From contig JBEBBW010000019.1 of NCBI GenBank assembly GCA_041158165.1, positions 1-29,012 of the forward strand: a stretch of DNA of 29,012 nt, given 5' to 3'. The position numbers were made by a program, and so were the translations under genes. Shown piece after piece: positions 1 through 10,457 of this stretch (position 1 is the stretch's first letter; each line of letters opens with the position of its first letter). The notes under the pieces were generated by a model, which worked only from the letters and a program-made list of their open reading frames with translations, made no database searches and was not told where the DNA came from. This stretch comes from TMED14 sp041158165 (GTDB lineage Bacteria > Bacteroidota > Bacteroidia > Flavobacteriales > Schleiferiaceae).

Positions 1-2700
<2,700 letters not shown>

Positions 2701-2748
2701 GATATGTTTTATGTTGCTTCCAATGTGTCAATGATAAAAGCTTTGTAA

Positions 2749-2860
2749 AAACATGGTGGTTATTGCAACGGGGATCACCTCTTCCCATTCCGAACAGAGT
2801 CGTTAAGCCCGTTTGCGCCGATGGTACTAGTACGCTGGGAGAGTAGGTCGCCGCCATACT
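2749..2860 (+). rRNA. rrf: 5S ribosomal RNA
   Basis: The 5S gene follows 23S after a spacer of about 48 nt that shows no tRNA. It has the typical internal segment CCCATTCCGAACAGAGTCG followed by TTAAGCCCGTTTGCGCCGAT and the late GGGAGAGTAGGTCG segment. The ends are set by helix I, where ATGGTGG near 2752 pairs with CCGCCAT near 2851-2857. The length of about 110 nt matches Bacteroidota 5S. The exact ends are uncertain by 2-4 nt. Confidence 0.95.
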
Positions 2861-2867
2861 TATACAG

Positions 2868-2900
2868 AAACCCTCGCTACGGCGGGGGTTTTTTGTTTTT
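2868..2900 (+). terminator. Intrinsic terminator of the rRNA operon
   Basis: A 10-bp stem (AAACCCTCGC with GCGGGGGTTT, one T-G pair) closed by a stable TACG tetraloop of the UNCG class is followed by an uninterrupted T run and TTTTGTTTTT. It lies 8 nt after the 5S end and 21 nt before the next start codon, so it should end rRNA transcription before the porin-like gene. Confidence 0.93.
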
Positions 2901-2908
2901 ATTCGCAT

Positions 2909-2916
2909 CATATTTG
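2909..2916 (+). promoter_or_regulatory. Candidate -7 box of the porin-like gene
   Basis: CATATTTG matches the Bacteroidota TAnnTTTG consensus at all but the first base and ends 5 nt before the ATG at 2922. Transcription starting a few nt downstream would give an essentially leaderless mRNA. I see no well-spaced -33 TTG, so this is tentative. Confidence 0.4.
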
Positions 2917-2921
2917 TAGTG

Positions 2922-4688
2922 ATGAATTGGTTACACCGCCGCCTTTGCATGTTGTTCGCTTTGGCGGTTTTTTTATTGGTACATCCTGCTGTGGTTGGGC
3001 AAGATACCTTGCGGCCGCAACCGTGGATCGTGGGGGTCTGGGACGGTTCATCGTTCCAAAAGGAGCATGAGGGTCAGCGCCGATTAACGGTGCCGTTGGT
3101 CCTTAACCGTGTTGATATTAGTGCCTTAGGTAGTCCCGCTTGGGATTTCCAGCAGGGTTTGGTTCCGCGAGTCGGAATCCAATCAAGTTTTTTGGGTTTT
3201 TGGAAGAATTCGGACCAGTCGAACTTGGATGCTTGGTCGGTTCGAAAAGGGCCATTGCCTATTGTGGATTGGATTGGCCAAGCTGCTCATGGGAGGGGCC
3301 AAGATTTCGGCGTTGTCGCCAGTGCCTCCCCGAGGTACTACCAGCATTTTTGGGTAGATTTTCGTCGACTTCAAATGGCTGGCGGACTCTTGCCTGAAGA
3401 TCACTTTAACGACCGGCTTAAGGCGGCATTTTGGGGACGGGATTCTGCGCGTCATTGGCGCTACAATGTCCAGATTGGAATTCAGCGCAACGTAGACGGA
3501 GAATCGGGTGGAGTAGTGCGCACCGAAGCGCTGACTACGCGTGAGGATTGGCAGCCAAACCGCAATTTAATTTCGACCCGCTGGTCTAGTGCGGAACGTA
3601 GCGGTCGCACGCTTACAGCGCGGGTTGAGTGGATTCATGCCCGCAGCAACATAGGGCTTGTAGCGGACTGGAGCCGCAGTATGCATGGTTTTGGAGGAGC
3701 GCCTGCTTCCGTGGATTCCTTAGGGTACATGGTGCTTGATGTGCGGTTAAAGCGCGGAAGCGCGGCGCGTTGGTCGGAACCAGCAATGCGTGGCGTGAGT
3801 ACGATCACAATTTTACCGCGTATGCGACCCGAATGGTCGGTCGGTCTGCGCAGCGTTTCTGCACGCACTTGGAATTCAGGAATTTGGATGGAGGGTGCGG
3901 CGGCACCCCGCATTTCACCTGTGGCGGGATGGAGTTTTCCGGGCCGACGACATAAGGTCAGAACGGAAGTTGACGTGCTTGGTCAAGCGGCAGAGGTAAG
4001 TTATTCCCTTCATCGCTACGAACAACGCGACCCGTTGTTGGCCATGGAAGGCCTGCAGCGCTGGACGATGCCATGGGAAGGTGAAGTGGTGCAGCACGTT
4101 CGGCGCGCCGAACTTTTGGTGAGGCCGATAAAGCAGTTTGCGGTACGTGCGGTGGCCAGTTCACCGGACCCATTGCTCCGTGTGCTGTCTTGGGAGGACG
4201 TGAATGCCCTATGGGGGATTAGGTCGTCCTGGGCTATGGCGAGTGCGGAATGGAACACAGCCCTAAAATTCTCTCCAACTTGGTCGCTTAAGATGGCCGC
4301 ACAAGGCCGTTGGGCATCGTCGCGGGAATTAGGATTAGCTCCCGGCAATGCTTCGGCTACACTGGTGTACTCCTCGGCGGTAGCCGGCCTGTTTCCTGGA
4401 ATGCGGGTGCAGTTCGAGATAAGCGGCCAAGCGTGGACCGGCGGATGGCAGCGGCCCGTCTGGGTTGCCGAAAAAGGTTTGTTTGGACTGTCGGCAGAAC
4501 AGGACGCAATGCCAGCAGGAGGGCTCTTGCACGCCGCAGCCATGGTGTACCTAGGCGAAGCCCAGTTGGGCATCGTGGCTCAGAATGCAAACCAGGGCTG
4601 GGTTCCGAATACCGTCTTCATGGCACAGCACTATCCGGTACCGCCGGCCAGCCTTCGATGGTTCTTGCGGTGGAGAATGTTTGAGTAA
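2922..4688 (+). CDS. Putative outer-membrane porin (Porin_10-like beta-barrel)
   Basis: A 588-residue protein with a signal peptide: basic MNWLHRR, a hydrophobic stretch at about 8-24 and probable cleavage after VVG/Q. The rest has no further membrane helix and consists of short alternating hydrophobic/polar strands rich in Trp, Tyr and Arg, as in a beta-barrel. The order of segments at residues 50-170 (LGSPAWDFQ, then GFWKN, then LPIVDWIGQ, then a YYQHFWVDFRR strand with following Asn/Arg-rich strands) resembles the uncharacterised Bacteroidota 'putative porin' family as I remember it. Its C-terminus is aromatic (RWFLRWRMFE), fitting a last barrel strand. ATG at 2922 is chosen over the adjacent GTG at 2919. 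It stands alone between the rRNA terminator and convergent dnaB. Substrate unknown; family assignment moderate, outer-membrane location likely. Confidence 0.6.
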   Translation: MNWLHRRLCMLFALAVFLLVHPAVVGQDTLRPQPWIVGVWDGSSFQKEHEGQRRLTVPLVLNRVDISALGSPAWDFQQGLVPRVGIQSSFLGFWKNSDQSNLDAWSVRKGPLPIVDWIGQAAHGRGQDFGVVASASPRYYQHFWVDFRRLQMAGGLLPEDHFNDRLKAAFWGRDSARHWRYNVQIGIQRNVDGESGGVVRTEALTTREDWQPNRNLISTRWSSAERSGRTLTARVEWIHARSNIGLVADWSRSMHGFGGAPASVDSLGYMVLDVRLKRGSAARWSEPAMRGVSTITILPRMRPEWSVGLRSVSARTWNSGIWMEGAAAPRISPVAGWSFPGRRHKVRTEVDVLGQAAEVSYSLHRYEQRDPLLAMEGLQRWTMPWEGEVVQHVRRAELLVRPIKQFAVRAVASSPDPLLRVLSWEDVNALWGIRSSWAMASAEWNTALKFSPTWSLKMAAQGRWASSRELGLAPGNASATLVYSSAVAGLFPGMRVQFEISGQAWTGGWQRPVWVAEKGLFGLSAEQDAMPAGGLLHAAAMVYLGEAQLGIVAQNANQGWVPNTVFMAQHYPVPPASLRWFLRWRMFE

Positions 4689-4689
4689 G

Positions 4690-4706
4690 TACCTCGGGTC
4701 GAGGTA
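4690..4706. terminator. Hairpin between convergent porin-like and dnaB stops
   Basis: A perfect 7-bp inverted repeat (TACCTCG, loop GGT, CGAGGTA) fills the 20-nt gap between the two stop codons and can extend by AAG/CTT with one bulged G. Neither strand has a following T run, so it is not a classical intrinsic terminator but could block transcription from both sides. Confidence 0.4.
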
Positions 4707-4708
4707 GC

Positions 4709-6232
4709 TTAGAACGGAGGGTAGTCCTCGCTGTCGCTCGGTTCTACGCGGTTCATCTTGGATTCAAACACGGAGTCAGAAGAGTCGTTGCTAACGGATC
4801 CACGCGCGCTGTAGCCCGTGTCGAGGTCAGAGAAACGAGCCATAGCCCCTTCAAACTTGAGGCGCACATTTTCGAGCGAGCCGTTCCGGTGCTTGGCAAT
4901 GATCAGTTCCGCTTGGCCGTCTGCCGGTGTTTGGTCGTCGTCCCACTCGTGGATGCCGTAGTATTCCGGGCGGTAAATGAACGACACGATATCAGCGTCT
5001 TGTTCAATGGCGCCGGATTCGCGAAGGTCAGATAGGAGCGGTCGCTTCGAGCCACCACGCGTTTCTACTGCGCGAGAAAGCTGCGACAGGGCAATGACCG
5101 GAATGTCAAGTTCCTTTGCGATCGACTTGAGGGCACGTGAAATAGATGAAATCTCCTGTTCGCGGTTTCCGCCGGCTTTGTTGTTGCCCGCCGTCATCAG
5201 CTGGAGGTAGTCGATGATGATTACGCCAATTTGGTGCTGGGAGACAAGGCGTCGGCACTTAGCGCGCAGGTCAAAGATGCTTAAGCCAGGGGTGTCGTCG
5301 ATGTAAATGGGCGCCTCTTGAAGTCCTTTGACCTTAGAGGTCAGTTGCGCCCATTCAGTGGGGTCAAGGTTTCCGCGGCGAAGTTTCTCTGCACCGATTC
5401 CTGTTTCAGAGGAAATCATGCGGGTAATAAGCTGAACCGACGACATTTCAAGGCTGAATACAGCGACGGGGACCTTGTGGCCTACCGCCATGTTCCGCGC
5501 CATGCTCAGTACAAAAGCCGTTTTACCCATACCTGGGCGAGCGGCCAAAATAACGAGGTCGGACCGCTGCCAACCCGACGTAACGCGGTCTACTTCTCGG
5601 AATCCGCTGGGTACGCCCGACAGGCCTTCGCGCTGGGAAATGGCTGAAATGCGGTCAAGTGCCTGCTTAACAAGGTTGAGTGACGACTCGTAGTTGCGCT
5701 TTAAGTTGCCCTGCGAGACGCTAAATAAGGACTGCTCCGCGCTGTCGAGAAGGTCAAGCACGTCACTGGATTCGTCGTAGGCTTTCTCAATGAGTTCGTT
5801 GGAAATACGAATGAGTTCGCGCTGAATGTGCTTTTGGACTACGATTCGTGCGTGGTACTCAATGTGAGCAGACGAGGAAACGCGCGTGCTTAGGTTGATG
5901 AGCTTGGCTTCACCGCCGATTCGCTCGAGGTTGCCGTTTTTGCGAAGCAGCTGCGCGACCGTAAGAATGTCTACGGGCTGTGAATCGGCAAAAAGATCTT
6001 TGACCGCCGTGAAAATGGCCTGGTGCGCTTCCGTGTAAAACGTTTCAGGCGTGAGGATGTCGATAACTTTCGACAGGGCGTTGCGGTCAATCAACAGGGA
6101 TCCGAGTACCGCCTCCTCGAGCTCAATGGCTTGGGGTGGAAGTTTTCCGGCAGCCGACGGCATGGCAACCGTACCCGAGACGGGACGGCGTGGTGTAGCT
6201 CTGGGCAGCGGTTGATTGGCTTCCACGGTCAA
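4709..6232 (-). CDS. dnaB: Replicative DNA helicase DnaB
   Basis: Hexameric 5'-3' helicase that unwinds the chromosome fork and recruits primase. The 507 residues carry the N-terminal DnaB domain (about 30-135, beginning GKLPPQ), a linker, and the RecA-type ATPase domain. The Walker A motif is ARPGMGKT with Lys237, Walker B IIIDYLQLM is near 338-346, the LSQLSRAVETR motif is near 382-392, and the C-terminal AKHRNG segment carries the arginine-finger region (about 446-451). No intein interrupts it. The start is uncertain: TTG at 6232 abuts the accA stop directly, GTG at 6226 is two codons later, and the first ATG is at 6163, still seven codons before the conserved core. Relatives have roughly 20 residues before GKLPPQ, which favours TTG or GTG. 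It probably shares an mRNA with accA. Confidence 0.97.
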   Translation of the reverse strand: MTVEANQPLPRATPRRPVSGTVAMPSAAGKLPPQAIELEEAVLGSLLIDRNALSKVIDILTPETFYTEAHQAIFTAVKDLFADSQPVDILTVAQLLRKNGNLERIGGEAKLINLSTRVSSSAHIEYHARIVVQKHIQRELIRISNELIEKAYDESSDVLDLLDSAEQSLFSVSQGNLKRNYESSLNLVKQALDRISAISQREGLSGVPSGFREVDRVTSGWQRSDLVILAARPGMGKTAFVLSMARNMAVGHKVPVAVFSLEMSSVQLITRMISSETGIGAEKLRRGNLDPTEWAQLTSKVKGLQEAPIYIDDTPGLSIFDLRAKCRRLVSQHQIGVIIIDYLQLMTAGNNKAGGNREQEISSISRALKSIAKELDIPVIALSQLSRAVETRGGSKRPLLSDLRESGAIEQDADIVSFIYRPEYYGIHEWDDDQTPADGQAELIIAKHRNGSLENVRLKFEGAMARFSDLDTGYSARGSVSNDSSDSVFESKMNRVEPSDSEDYPPF

Positions 6233-7189
6233 TTAGGCGTTTTCGTAGACGCCCATGTTGCTGAACTTCTCCATGCGAATCGCCACACGCTCCGCGGGAT
6301 CGAGCGGGGCAAGTTCACGGTAGTGCTTCATGATTTCCTGCTTGAGCGTGGCGAACATTGCCTCGGGATCGCGGTGCACACCACCTAGGGGCTCAGGAAC
6401 GATTCCGTCAATGAGTCCGTTCGCAAGCATGTCTTTGGCGGTGAGCTTCAGCGCCTCGGCAGCGGTGGTTTTGTAGTCCCAGCTGCGCCATAAGATCGAG
6501 GAGCAGGATTCGGGGCTGATTACGGAATACCACGTGTTTTCGAGCATGAGTACTCGGTCGCCAACGCCAATACCAAGGGCACCACCCGAAGCACCTTCCC
6601 CAATGATTACGCAAATCACGGGAACTTTGAGTCGGGTCATTTCCATGATGTTGCGGGCAATAGCCTCGCCTTGGCCGCGCTCTTCAGCTTCTAGGCCTGG
6701 GAATGCGCCCGGAGTATCGATGAGGGTAACGATAGGGCGTCCGAATTTTTCGGCCTGCTTAAACAGGCGCAAGGCTTTTCGGTATCCGTCGGGATTGGCC
6801 ATTCCAAAGTTGCGGAGCTGGCGCATTTTCGTGTTGATGCCTTTTTGCTGACCCACAAACATGAAGGATTCGCCGTCGATCCAACCCCAGCCTCCGACCA
6901 TGGCCTTGTCGTCTTTGACTTGGCGGTCGCCGTGAAGCTCGCTAAACTGCCCGTTGGTCATGGCATTGATGTAGGCCAAGGTATAGGGGCGGTTCGGGTG
7001 GCGGCTCAATTGAACGCGCTGCCAGGCGGTCAGGGTGCTAGCCAATTCGGTGAAGGTGGCCTCGCGCTTTTCGCGAAGCTCGTCGATGGACTGCTTCATG
7101 GACACGCCAGTCTCCTGTTCTAGGGCTTCGGCTTTGGCGATTTGCTCGTCCAGTTCGCGGATGGGCGCTTCAAAATCTAGGTATTCCAT
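6233..7189 (-). CDS. accA: Acetyl-CoA carboxylase carboxyltransferase subunit alpha
   Basis: AccA with AccD transfers the carboxyl group from carboxy-biotin to acetyl-CoA, making malonyl-CoA for fatty-acid synthesis in the cytoplasm. The 318-residue length is normal. Typical segments are the N-terminal coiled region (YLDFEAPIRELDEQI), the RHPNRPYTLAYI and FSELHGDR segments, the crotonase-fold DTPGAFPG and EERGQGEAIARN region, and GEGASGGALGIGVGDR. The ATG at 7189 gives the family's usual N-terminus. A TAGGTTTG box lies 20 nt upstream. dnaB begins at the base after its stop codon, so the two are likely co-transcribed. accD is not in this window. Confidence 0.98.
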   Translation of the reverse strand: MEYLDFEAPIRELDEQIAKAEALEQETGVSMKQSIDELREKREATFTELASTLTAWQRVQLSRHPNRPYTLAYINAMTNGQFSELHGDRQVKDDKAMVGGWGWIDGESFMFVGQQKGINTKMRQLRNFGMANPDGYRKALRLFKQAEKFGRPIVTLIDTPGAFPGLEAEERGQGEAIARNIMEMTRLKVPVICVIIGEGASGGALGIGVGDRVLMLENTWYSVISPESCSSILWRSWDYKTTAAEALKLTAKDMLANGLIDGIVPEPLGGVHRDPEAMFATLKQEIMKHYRELAPLDPAERVAIRMEKFSNMGVYENA

Positions 7190-7208
7190 ACGGATGATCT
7201 CAAGGCTT

Positions 7209-7216
7209 CAAACCTA
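7209..7216 (-). promoter_or_regulatory. Candidate -7 box for accA-dnaB
   Basis: On the minus strand TAGGTTTG fully matches TAnnTTTG and lies 19 nt before the accA ATG, implying a leader of about 12-14 nt. It sits in the 51-nt gap after the DMT transporter gene. No good -33 TTG is visible. Confidence 0.5.
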
Positions 7217-7240
7217 CGACTTTTTGCCGCCTTCGCGGGC

Positions 7241-8158
7241 TTATGTGAATAACTTCGCCCGGCCTCGACGCTGCACCCAAGCATTGGCCAAGAGCATGAG
7301 GAGTACGACCGCAAACCCCGCGTAAAACAGGGGAGGCATAGCTTCATCTGCGCCGAACACGAGCAGTGCGAGCAGAATGCCGTAGATCGGTTCCATCGAA
7401 ATGGTAAGGACCACCGTGAAGGGGCTGAGGTAGCGCATGATCCGCACGGATTGAACGAAGGCAAAGGCGGTACAGATGCTGGCCAGCAGGGCAAGGAAGG
7501 CCCAATCGCTTGGGCTTGGTGCGGCCAGCGTGCCGGGCAAGTCTCCGGTGGCGAAGAGGTAGAGGCTAAGTCCGCCGAGACCGGCCAAAAGCTCCCAAAA
7601 CGATATGGAAGCGGCTTCCATGTCGCGAACGATGCGCCCGTTGAGCACCGAAAAGAGGGCCGAAAGTGCAGAACTTAAGAGGCCGACAGCAATCGCCAGG
7701 CCCTGGCCCTGTACCGAACCCACAACCATGAGGAGTCCGACGACGACTCCAAAACTGACGGCCACTTCAGACCAAACCAGCTTGCGCCGAAAGAACAGCG
7801 GTTCGAGGAAGGCTGTGAACAAGGGGCCAGTGGAAAGGCAGGCTAGGGTAAGGGAAATGTTGGAGAGCTTGATGGCTGCATAAAAGGTAACCCAGTGGAC
7901 CATCAGGACGAGGCCGTTGAGCAAGAGGGTCCAGCCTAATCGGCGACTGGGGATGCGCTGAAGGCTTCCGCCCAGAAGGCGCTGGTAGGCCCAAAGGAAT
8001 ACGACGGCGAGCACGATGCGGTGCCATACTAAGTCGAGGGCATTGACCGAAATTAAGCGCCCCAAGACGCCGGTAAACCCCCAAATCAGCACAATAAAGT
8101 GCATCCAGGCGTGGTGTACGCCGACGGAATCATGGTCGTTGGGACGAAGGAGCGACAT
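7241..8158 (-). CDS. EamA/DMT-family transporter
   Basis: A 305-residue integral membrane protein of the drug/metabolite transporter superfamily. About ten hydrophobic segments fall into two EamA repeats (roughly residues 15-145 and 155-290). The first repeat has the family's WGFTGVLGRLIS near the N-terminus; the second contains SALFSVLNGRIV and ends with a PIYGILLALLVFGADEAM segment typical of the EamA C-terminal repeat. It probably exports small metabolites, but the substrate cannot be read from sequence. It starts 15 nt after the lptF/G-type gene and is the last gene of the tgt operon. A short basic tail follows the last helix. Confidence 0.88.
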   Translation of the reverse strand: MSLLRPNDHDSVGVHHAWMHFIVLIWGFTGVLGRLISVNALDLVWHRIVLAVVFLWAYQRLLGGSLQRIPSRRLGWTLLLNGLVLMVHWVTFYAAIKLSNISLTLACLSTGPLFTAFLEPLFFRRKLVWSEVAVSFGVVVGLLMVVGSVQGQGLAIAVGLLSSALSALFSVLNGRIVRDMEAASISFWELLAGLGGLSLYLFATGDLPGTLAAPSPSDWAFLALLASICTAFAFVQSVRIMRYLSPFTVVLTISMEPIYGILLALLVFGADEAMPPLFYAGFAVVLLMLLANAWVQRRGRAKLFT

Positions 8159-8173
8159 GCTACGCGGGGCAGT

Positions 8174-9271
8174 TTATTTGGGTGCCTTGATGTAGAGGTA
8201 GGTGGTGAGTCCGCCAAAAAGAAGGTTAGGGAGCCAAATGGCCCAAAACGGGGGAACGTTGAGCGCCATCATGCTGATGCTGCCGAGCTGCATGAAAAAA
8301 ATGTAGACGACGACAAAAAGAAGGCCTAGGGCGATGGGCGCGCCAAGGCCTCCGCGCCGTTTGGCCGATGACAAGGAGAAGCCCATGATGACCAAAATGA
8401 ACATGGAAAAAGGATAGGCGGTGCGGCGGTACCACTCGGCCTCGTGCCAAACTACGGCCTCGGAGCCACTTAGGCGTTCCTGGGCTAGGAAGCTGCGGAG
8501 CTGGGGCGAGGTCATGGTTTCGGTGCGGCGTTGGTCGGGGTTCAGCAGGGCCGGCTTGAACGCAAAATTGGAGTCGAGGGTTCGGCCTTGGGTGACGCTG
8601 CTGATTCCGCGGGCGTTGAACACGCGGCGGTTCCAGTTGTCGAGCTTCCAGGTTTGGGCGATGCTGTCAAAGCGGATGTAGTCTCCGCGAAGCTTGCTCA
8701 CCAATCGGCTCCCGTCGAACACTTCGTAGCTGAAGTGGTAACCGGCCTGGCGCTCGGGGCTCCATGTTTCAAGGTAGATGAAGTGGCCAGGTAGTACTTG
8801 GCGGTGGATGTTGATCGGACGCTTCGGCGCGACGTCTTGCACGTAGCGGTCTTCAAATTCTAAGCGCGCAATGTTGCTGTGGGGAACGATAAAGTGCGCC
8901 AAGAGCATCATTACGACGAAGACCACGCCTGCGCTCACTACCGCGGGCCGCATCAAGCGGCGAAACGGCATTCCGCCCGCGAGCACGGCCATGAGTTCCG
9001 AGCGGTTGGCAAGGCGAGCCGTGGTAAATACTGTGGACAGAAAAAGGATGAGTGCGCTGAACGTCGAGCCGTAGTAAAGCATGAAGTGGCCGTAGTAGTG
9101 CTGCAGCGCAAAGCCAACCGTGATGCCCTGATTCAAGAAGTTGTCGATTTTCTGAGAAATGTCGAACACGACGGCGATGGCCATGATCAGGGTCATGAAG
9201 AGCGCAAACGTCCCTAAAAACTGCCCAATGAGGTAGCGGTCGATGCGGAGCAGTTGGAAGCGCGGCTTCAT
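8174..9271 (-). CDS. LptF/LptG-family (YjgP/YjgQ) permease
   Basis: A 365-residue inner-membrane protein of the LPS export permease family. In the LptB2FG complex such subunits extract lipopolysaccharide from the inner membrane and pass it to LptC and the periplasmic bridge. N-terminal helices are at about 15-40, 55-80 and 100-120. A periplasmic beta-rich domain follows at about 130-270, then three C-terminal helices with the conserved SSAKRRGGLG turn before the second. Whether it is the F or G partner cannot be decided; no second copy is in the window. It begins 9 nt after the tgt stop and is followed by the DMT gene, suggesting one operon. Confidence 0.9.
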   Translation of the reverse strand: MKPRFQLLRIDRYLIGQFLGTFALFMTLIMAIAVVFDISQKIDNFLNQGITVGFALQHYYGHFMLYYGSTFSALILFLSTVFTTARLANRSELMAVLAGGMPFRRLMRPAVVSAGVVFVVMMLLAHFIVPHSNIARLEFEDRYVQDVAPKRPINIHRQVLPGHFIYLETWSPERQAGYHFSYEVFDGSRLVSKLRGDYIRFDSIAQTWKLDNWNRRVFNARGISSVTQGRTLDSNFAFKPALLNPDQRRTETMTSPQLRSFLAQERLSGSEAVVWHEAEWYRRTAYPFSMFILVIMGFSLSSAKRRGGLGAPIALGLLFVVVYIFFMQLGSISMMALNVPPFWAIWLPNLLFGGLTTYLYIKAPK

Positions 9272-9280
9272 AGGGTAGGC

Positions 9281-10411
9281 TTAAAGACGCTGCGTCAATT
9301 TGGGTACGAGCGCGTCCTTCCACGCGCGGAAGCTGCCGTCGGCGATGCGGGTGCGGGCCTCCTCGACCAAGGCCAGGTAGAAGCGGAGGTTGTGCTGGGA
9401 AGCGATTTGGCGACCGAGGGCCTCGTCGGCTTTGATCAGGTGGTAGAGGTAGGCTTTGGTGTAGCGCTGGTCTACGGCGGAGTCGCCGTCGGGGTCCAGT
9501 GGACTGAAATCGCGTGCCCACTTGGCGTTGCGCAGGTTGACCGTTCCTTGGCGCGTAAAAATCTGACCGTTTCGGCCGTTTCGCGTCGGCATCACACAGT
9601 CGAACATGTCTACCCCCAATGCAATGGATTCGAGGATGTTGGCGGGCGTTCCAACGCCCATGAGGTAGCGCGGGCGGTCGTTGGGCAATAGGGCGCAGAC
9701 CTCGGCGGTCATCGCGTACATTTCTTCATGGGGTTCTCCGACACTGAGTCCTCCAATGGCGTTGCCCCAGGCGCCCTTTGAGGCGATATATTCCGCGGAC
9801 TCCTTGCGGAGGTCAGAAAACGTCGAACCCTGAACAATGGGGAAAAGGGCCTGGGCGTAGCCGTACTTCGGTTCGGTTTCGTTCCAGCGAATCAGGCATC
9901 GGTCAAGCCAGCGGTGGGTGCGTTCCATCGCCTCGCGAGCGTACTTTTTTTCAATGGGATACGAGGTGCATTCGTCGAAGGCCATGGCGATGTCGGCTCC
10001 GATGCTGCGCTGCACATCCATCACCGACTCGGGCGAAAAGAGGTGGGTGCTGCCGTCGATGTGCGATTGAAATTTTACCCCTTCTTCGCGGATTTTGCGC
10101 CGATCTTCAAGGCTGTACACCTGAAAACCGCCGCTGTCGGTGAGCATAGGTCGGTTCCAGGTCGTGAACGAATGAAGCCCGCCGGCTGCCTCGAGTACGT
10201 CGATTCCGGGGCGCAGGTACAGGTGGTAGGTGTTGCCCAAAACGATGTGTGCACGGGTGTCGCTGGCCAGCAGGTCGGGACCCACCGCCTTGACGGTCCC
10301 TTGGGTGCCGACCGGCATGAAAATAGGGGTCGGCACGACGCCATGGGCCGTGTGAAGGAGGCCAGCCCGCGCGCCAGAATGGGGGTCTTTGGCTTGGATT
10401 TCGAATTGCAC
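9281..10411 (-). CDS. tgt: tRNA-guanine transglycosylase (queuosine biosynthesis)
   Basis: Tgt exchanges guanine-34 of GUN-anticodon tRNAs for a queuine precursor. The GTG at 10411 gives a 376-residue protein beginning MQFEIQAKDP, the family's normal start and length; a longer in-frame reading upstream runs through the divergent gene and is rejected. Catalytic residues are present: DSGGFQV with Asp92 and VDMFDCV with nucleophile Asp271, plus the GVGTP segment. The zinc site is unusual: where bacterial Tgt has CxCxxC this protein has Gly309, Ser311 and Asp314. The His of the usual zinc set (His340, in QHNL) remains. I recall flavobacterial Tgts with the same loss. A TACCTTTG box 4 nt upstream suggests a near-leaderless mRNA. 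First gene of tgt-lptF/G-DMT. Confidence 0.96.
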   Translation of the reverse strand: MQFEIQAKDPHSGARAGLLHTAHGVVPTPIFMPVGTQGTVKAVGPDLLASDTRAHIVLGNTYHLYLRPGIDVLEAAGGLHSFTTWNRPMLTDSGGFQVYSLEDRRKIREEGVKFQSHIDGSTHLFSPESVMDVQRSIGADIAMAFDECTSYPIEKKYAREAMERTHRWLDRCLIRWNETEPKYGYAQALFPIVQGSTFSDLRKESAEYIASKGAWGNAIGGLSVGEPHEEMYAMTAEVCALLPNDRPRYLMGVGTPANILESIALGVDMFDCVMPTRNGRNGQIFTRQGTVNLRNAKWARDFSPLDPDGDSAVDQRYTKAYLYHLIKADEALGRQIASQHNLRFYLALVEEARTRIADGSFRAWKDALVPKLTQRL

Positions 10412-10415
10412 CGAG

Positions 10416-10423
10416 CAAAGGTA
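10416..10423 (-). promoter_or_regulatory. -7 promoter box of tgt
   Basis: On the minus strand TACCTTTG is a full TAnnTTTG match, 4 nt before the GTG start of tgt. Transcription would begin at or next to the start codon. The box is 18 nt from the opposed box of the glycosyltransferase gene. A clear -33 element is not seen. Confidence 0.6.
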
Positions 10424-10441
10424 CGGCGTGGGTTCTTGGAC

Positions 10442-10449
10442 TACTTTTG
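10442..10449 (+). promoter_or_regulatory. -7 promoter box of the glycosyltransferase-rsmG pair
   Basis: TACTTTTG is a full TAnnTTTG match ending 8 nt before the ATG at 10458, so the transcript should have little or no leader. With the tgt box it forms a compact divergent promoter inside a 46-nt gap. Confidence 0.6.
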
Positions 10450-10457
10450 CGGACGTG

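Noticed and set aside
2701..2748. tRNA in the 23S-5S spacer
   Set aside because: The spacer is only 48 nt and shows no cloverleaf or TTCGA-type arm.
7217..7240. Possible terminator after the DMT transporter gene
   Set aside because: The inverted repeat is imperfect (GCC/GGC with mismatches) and on the minus strand is followed by A residues, not T.
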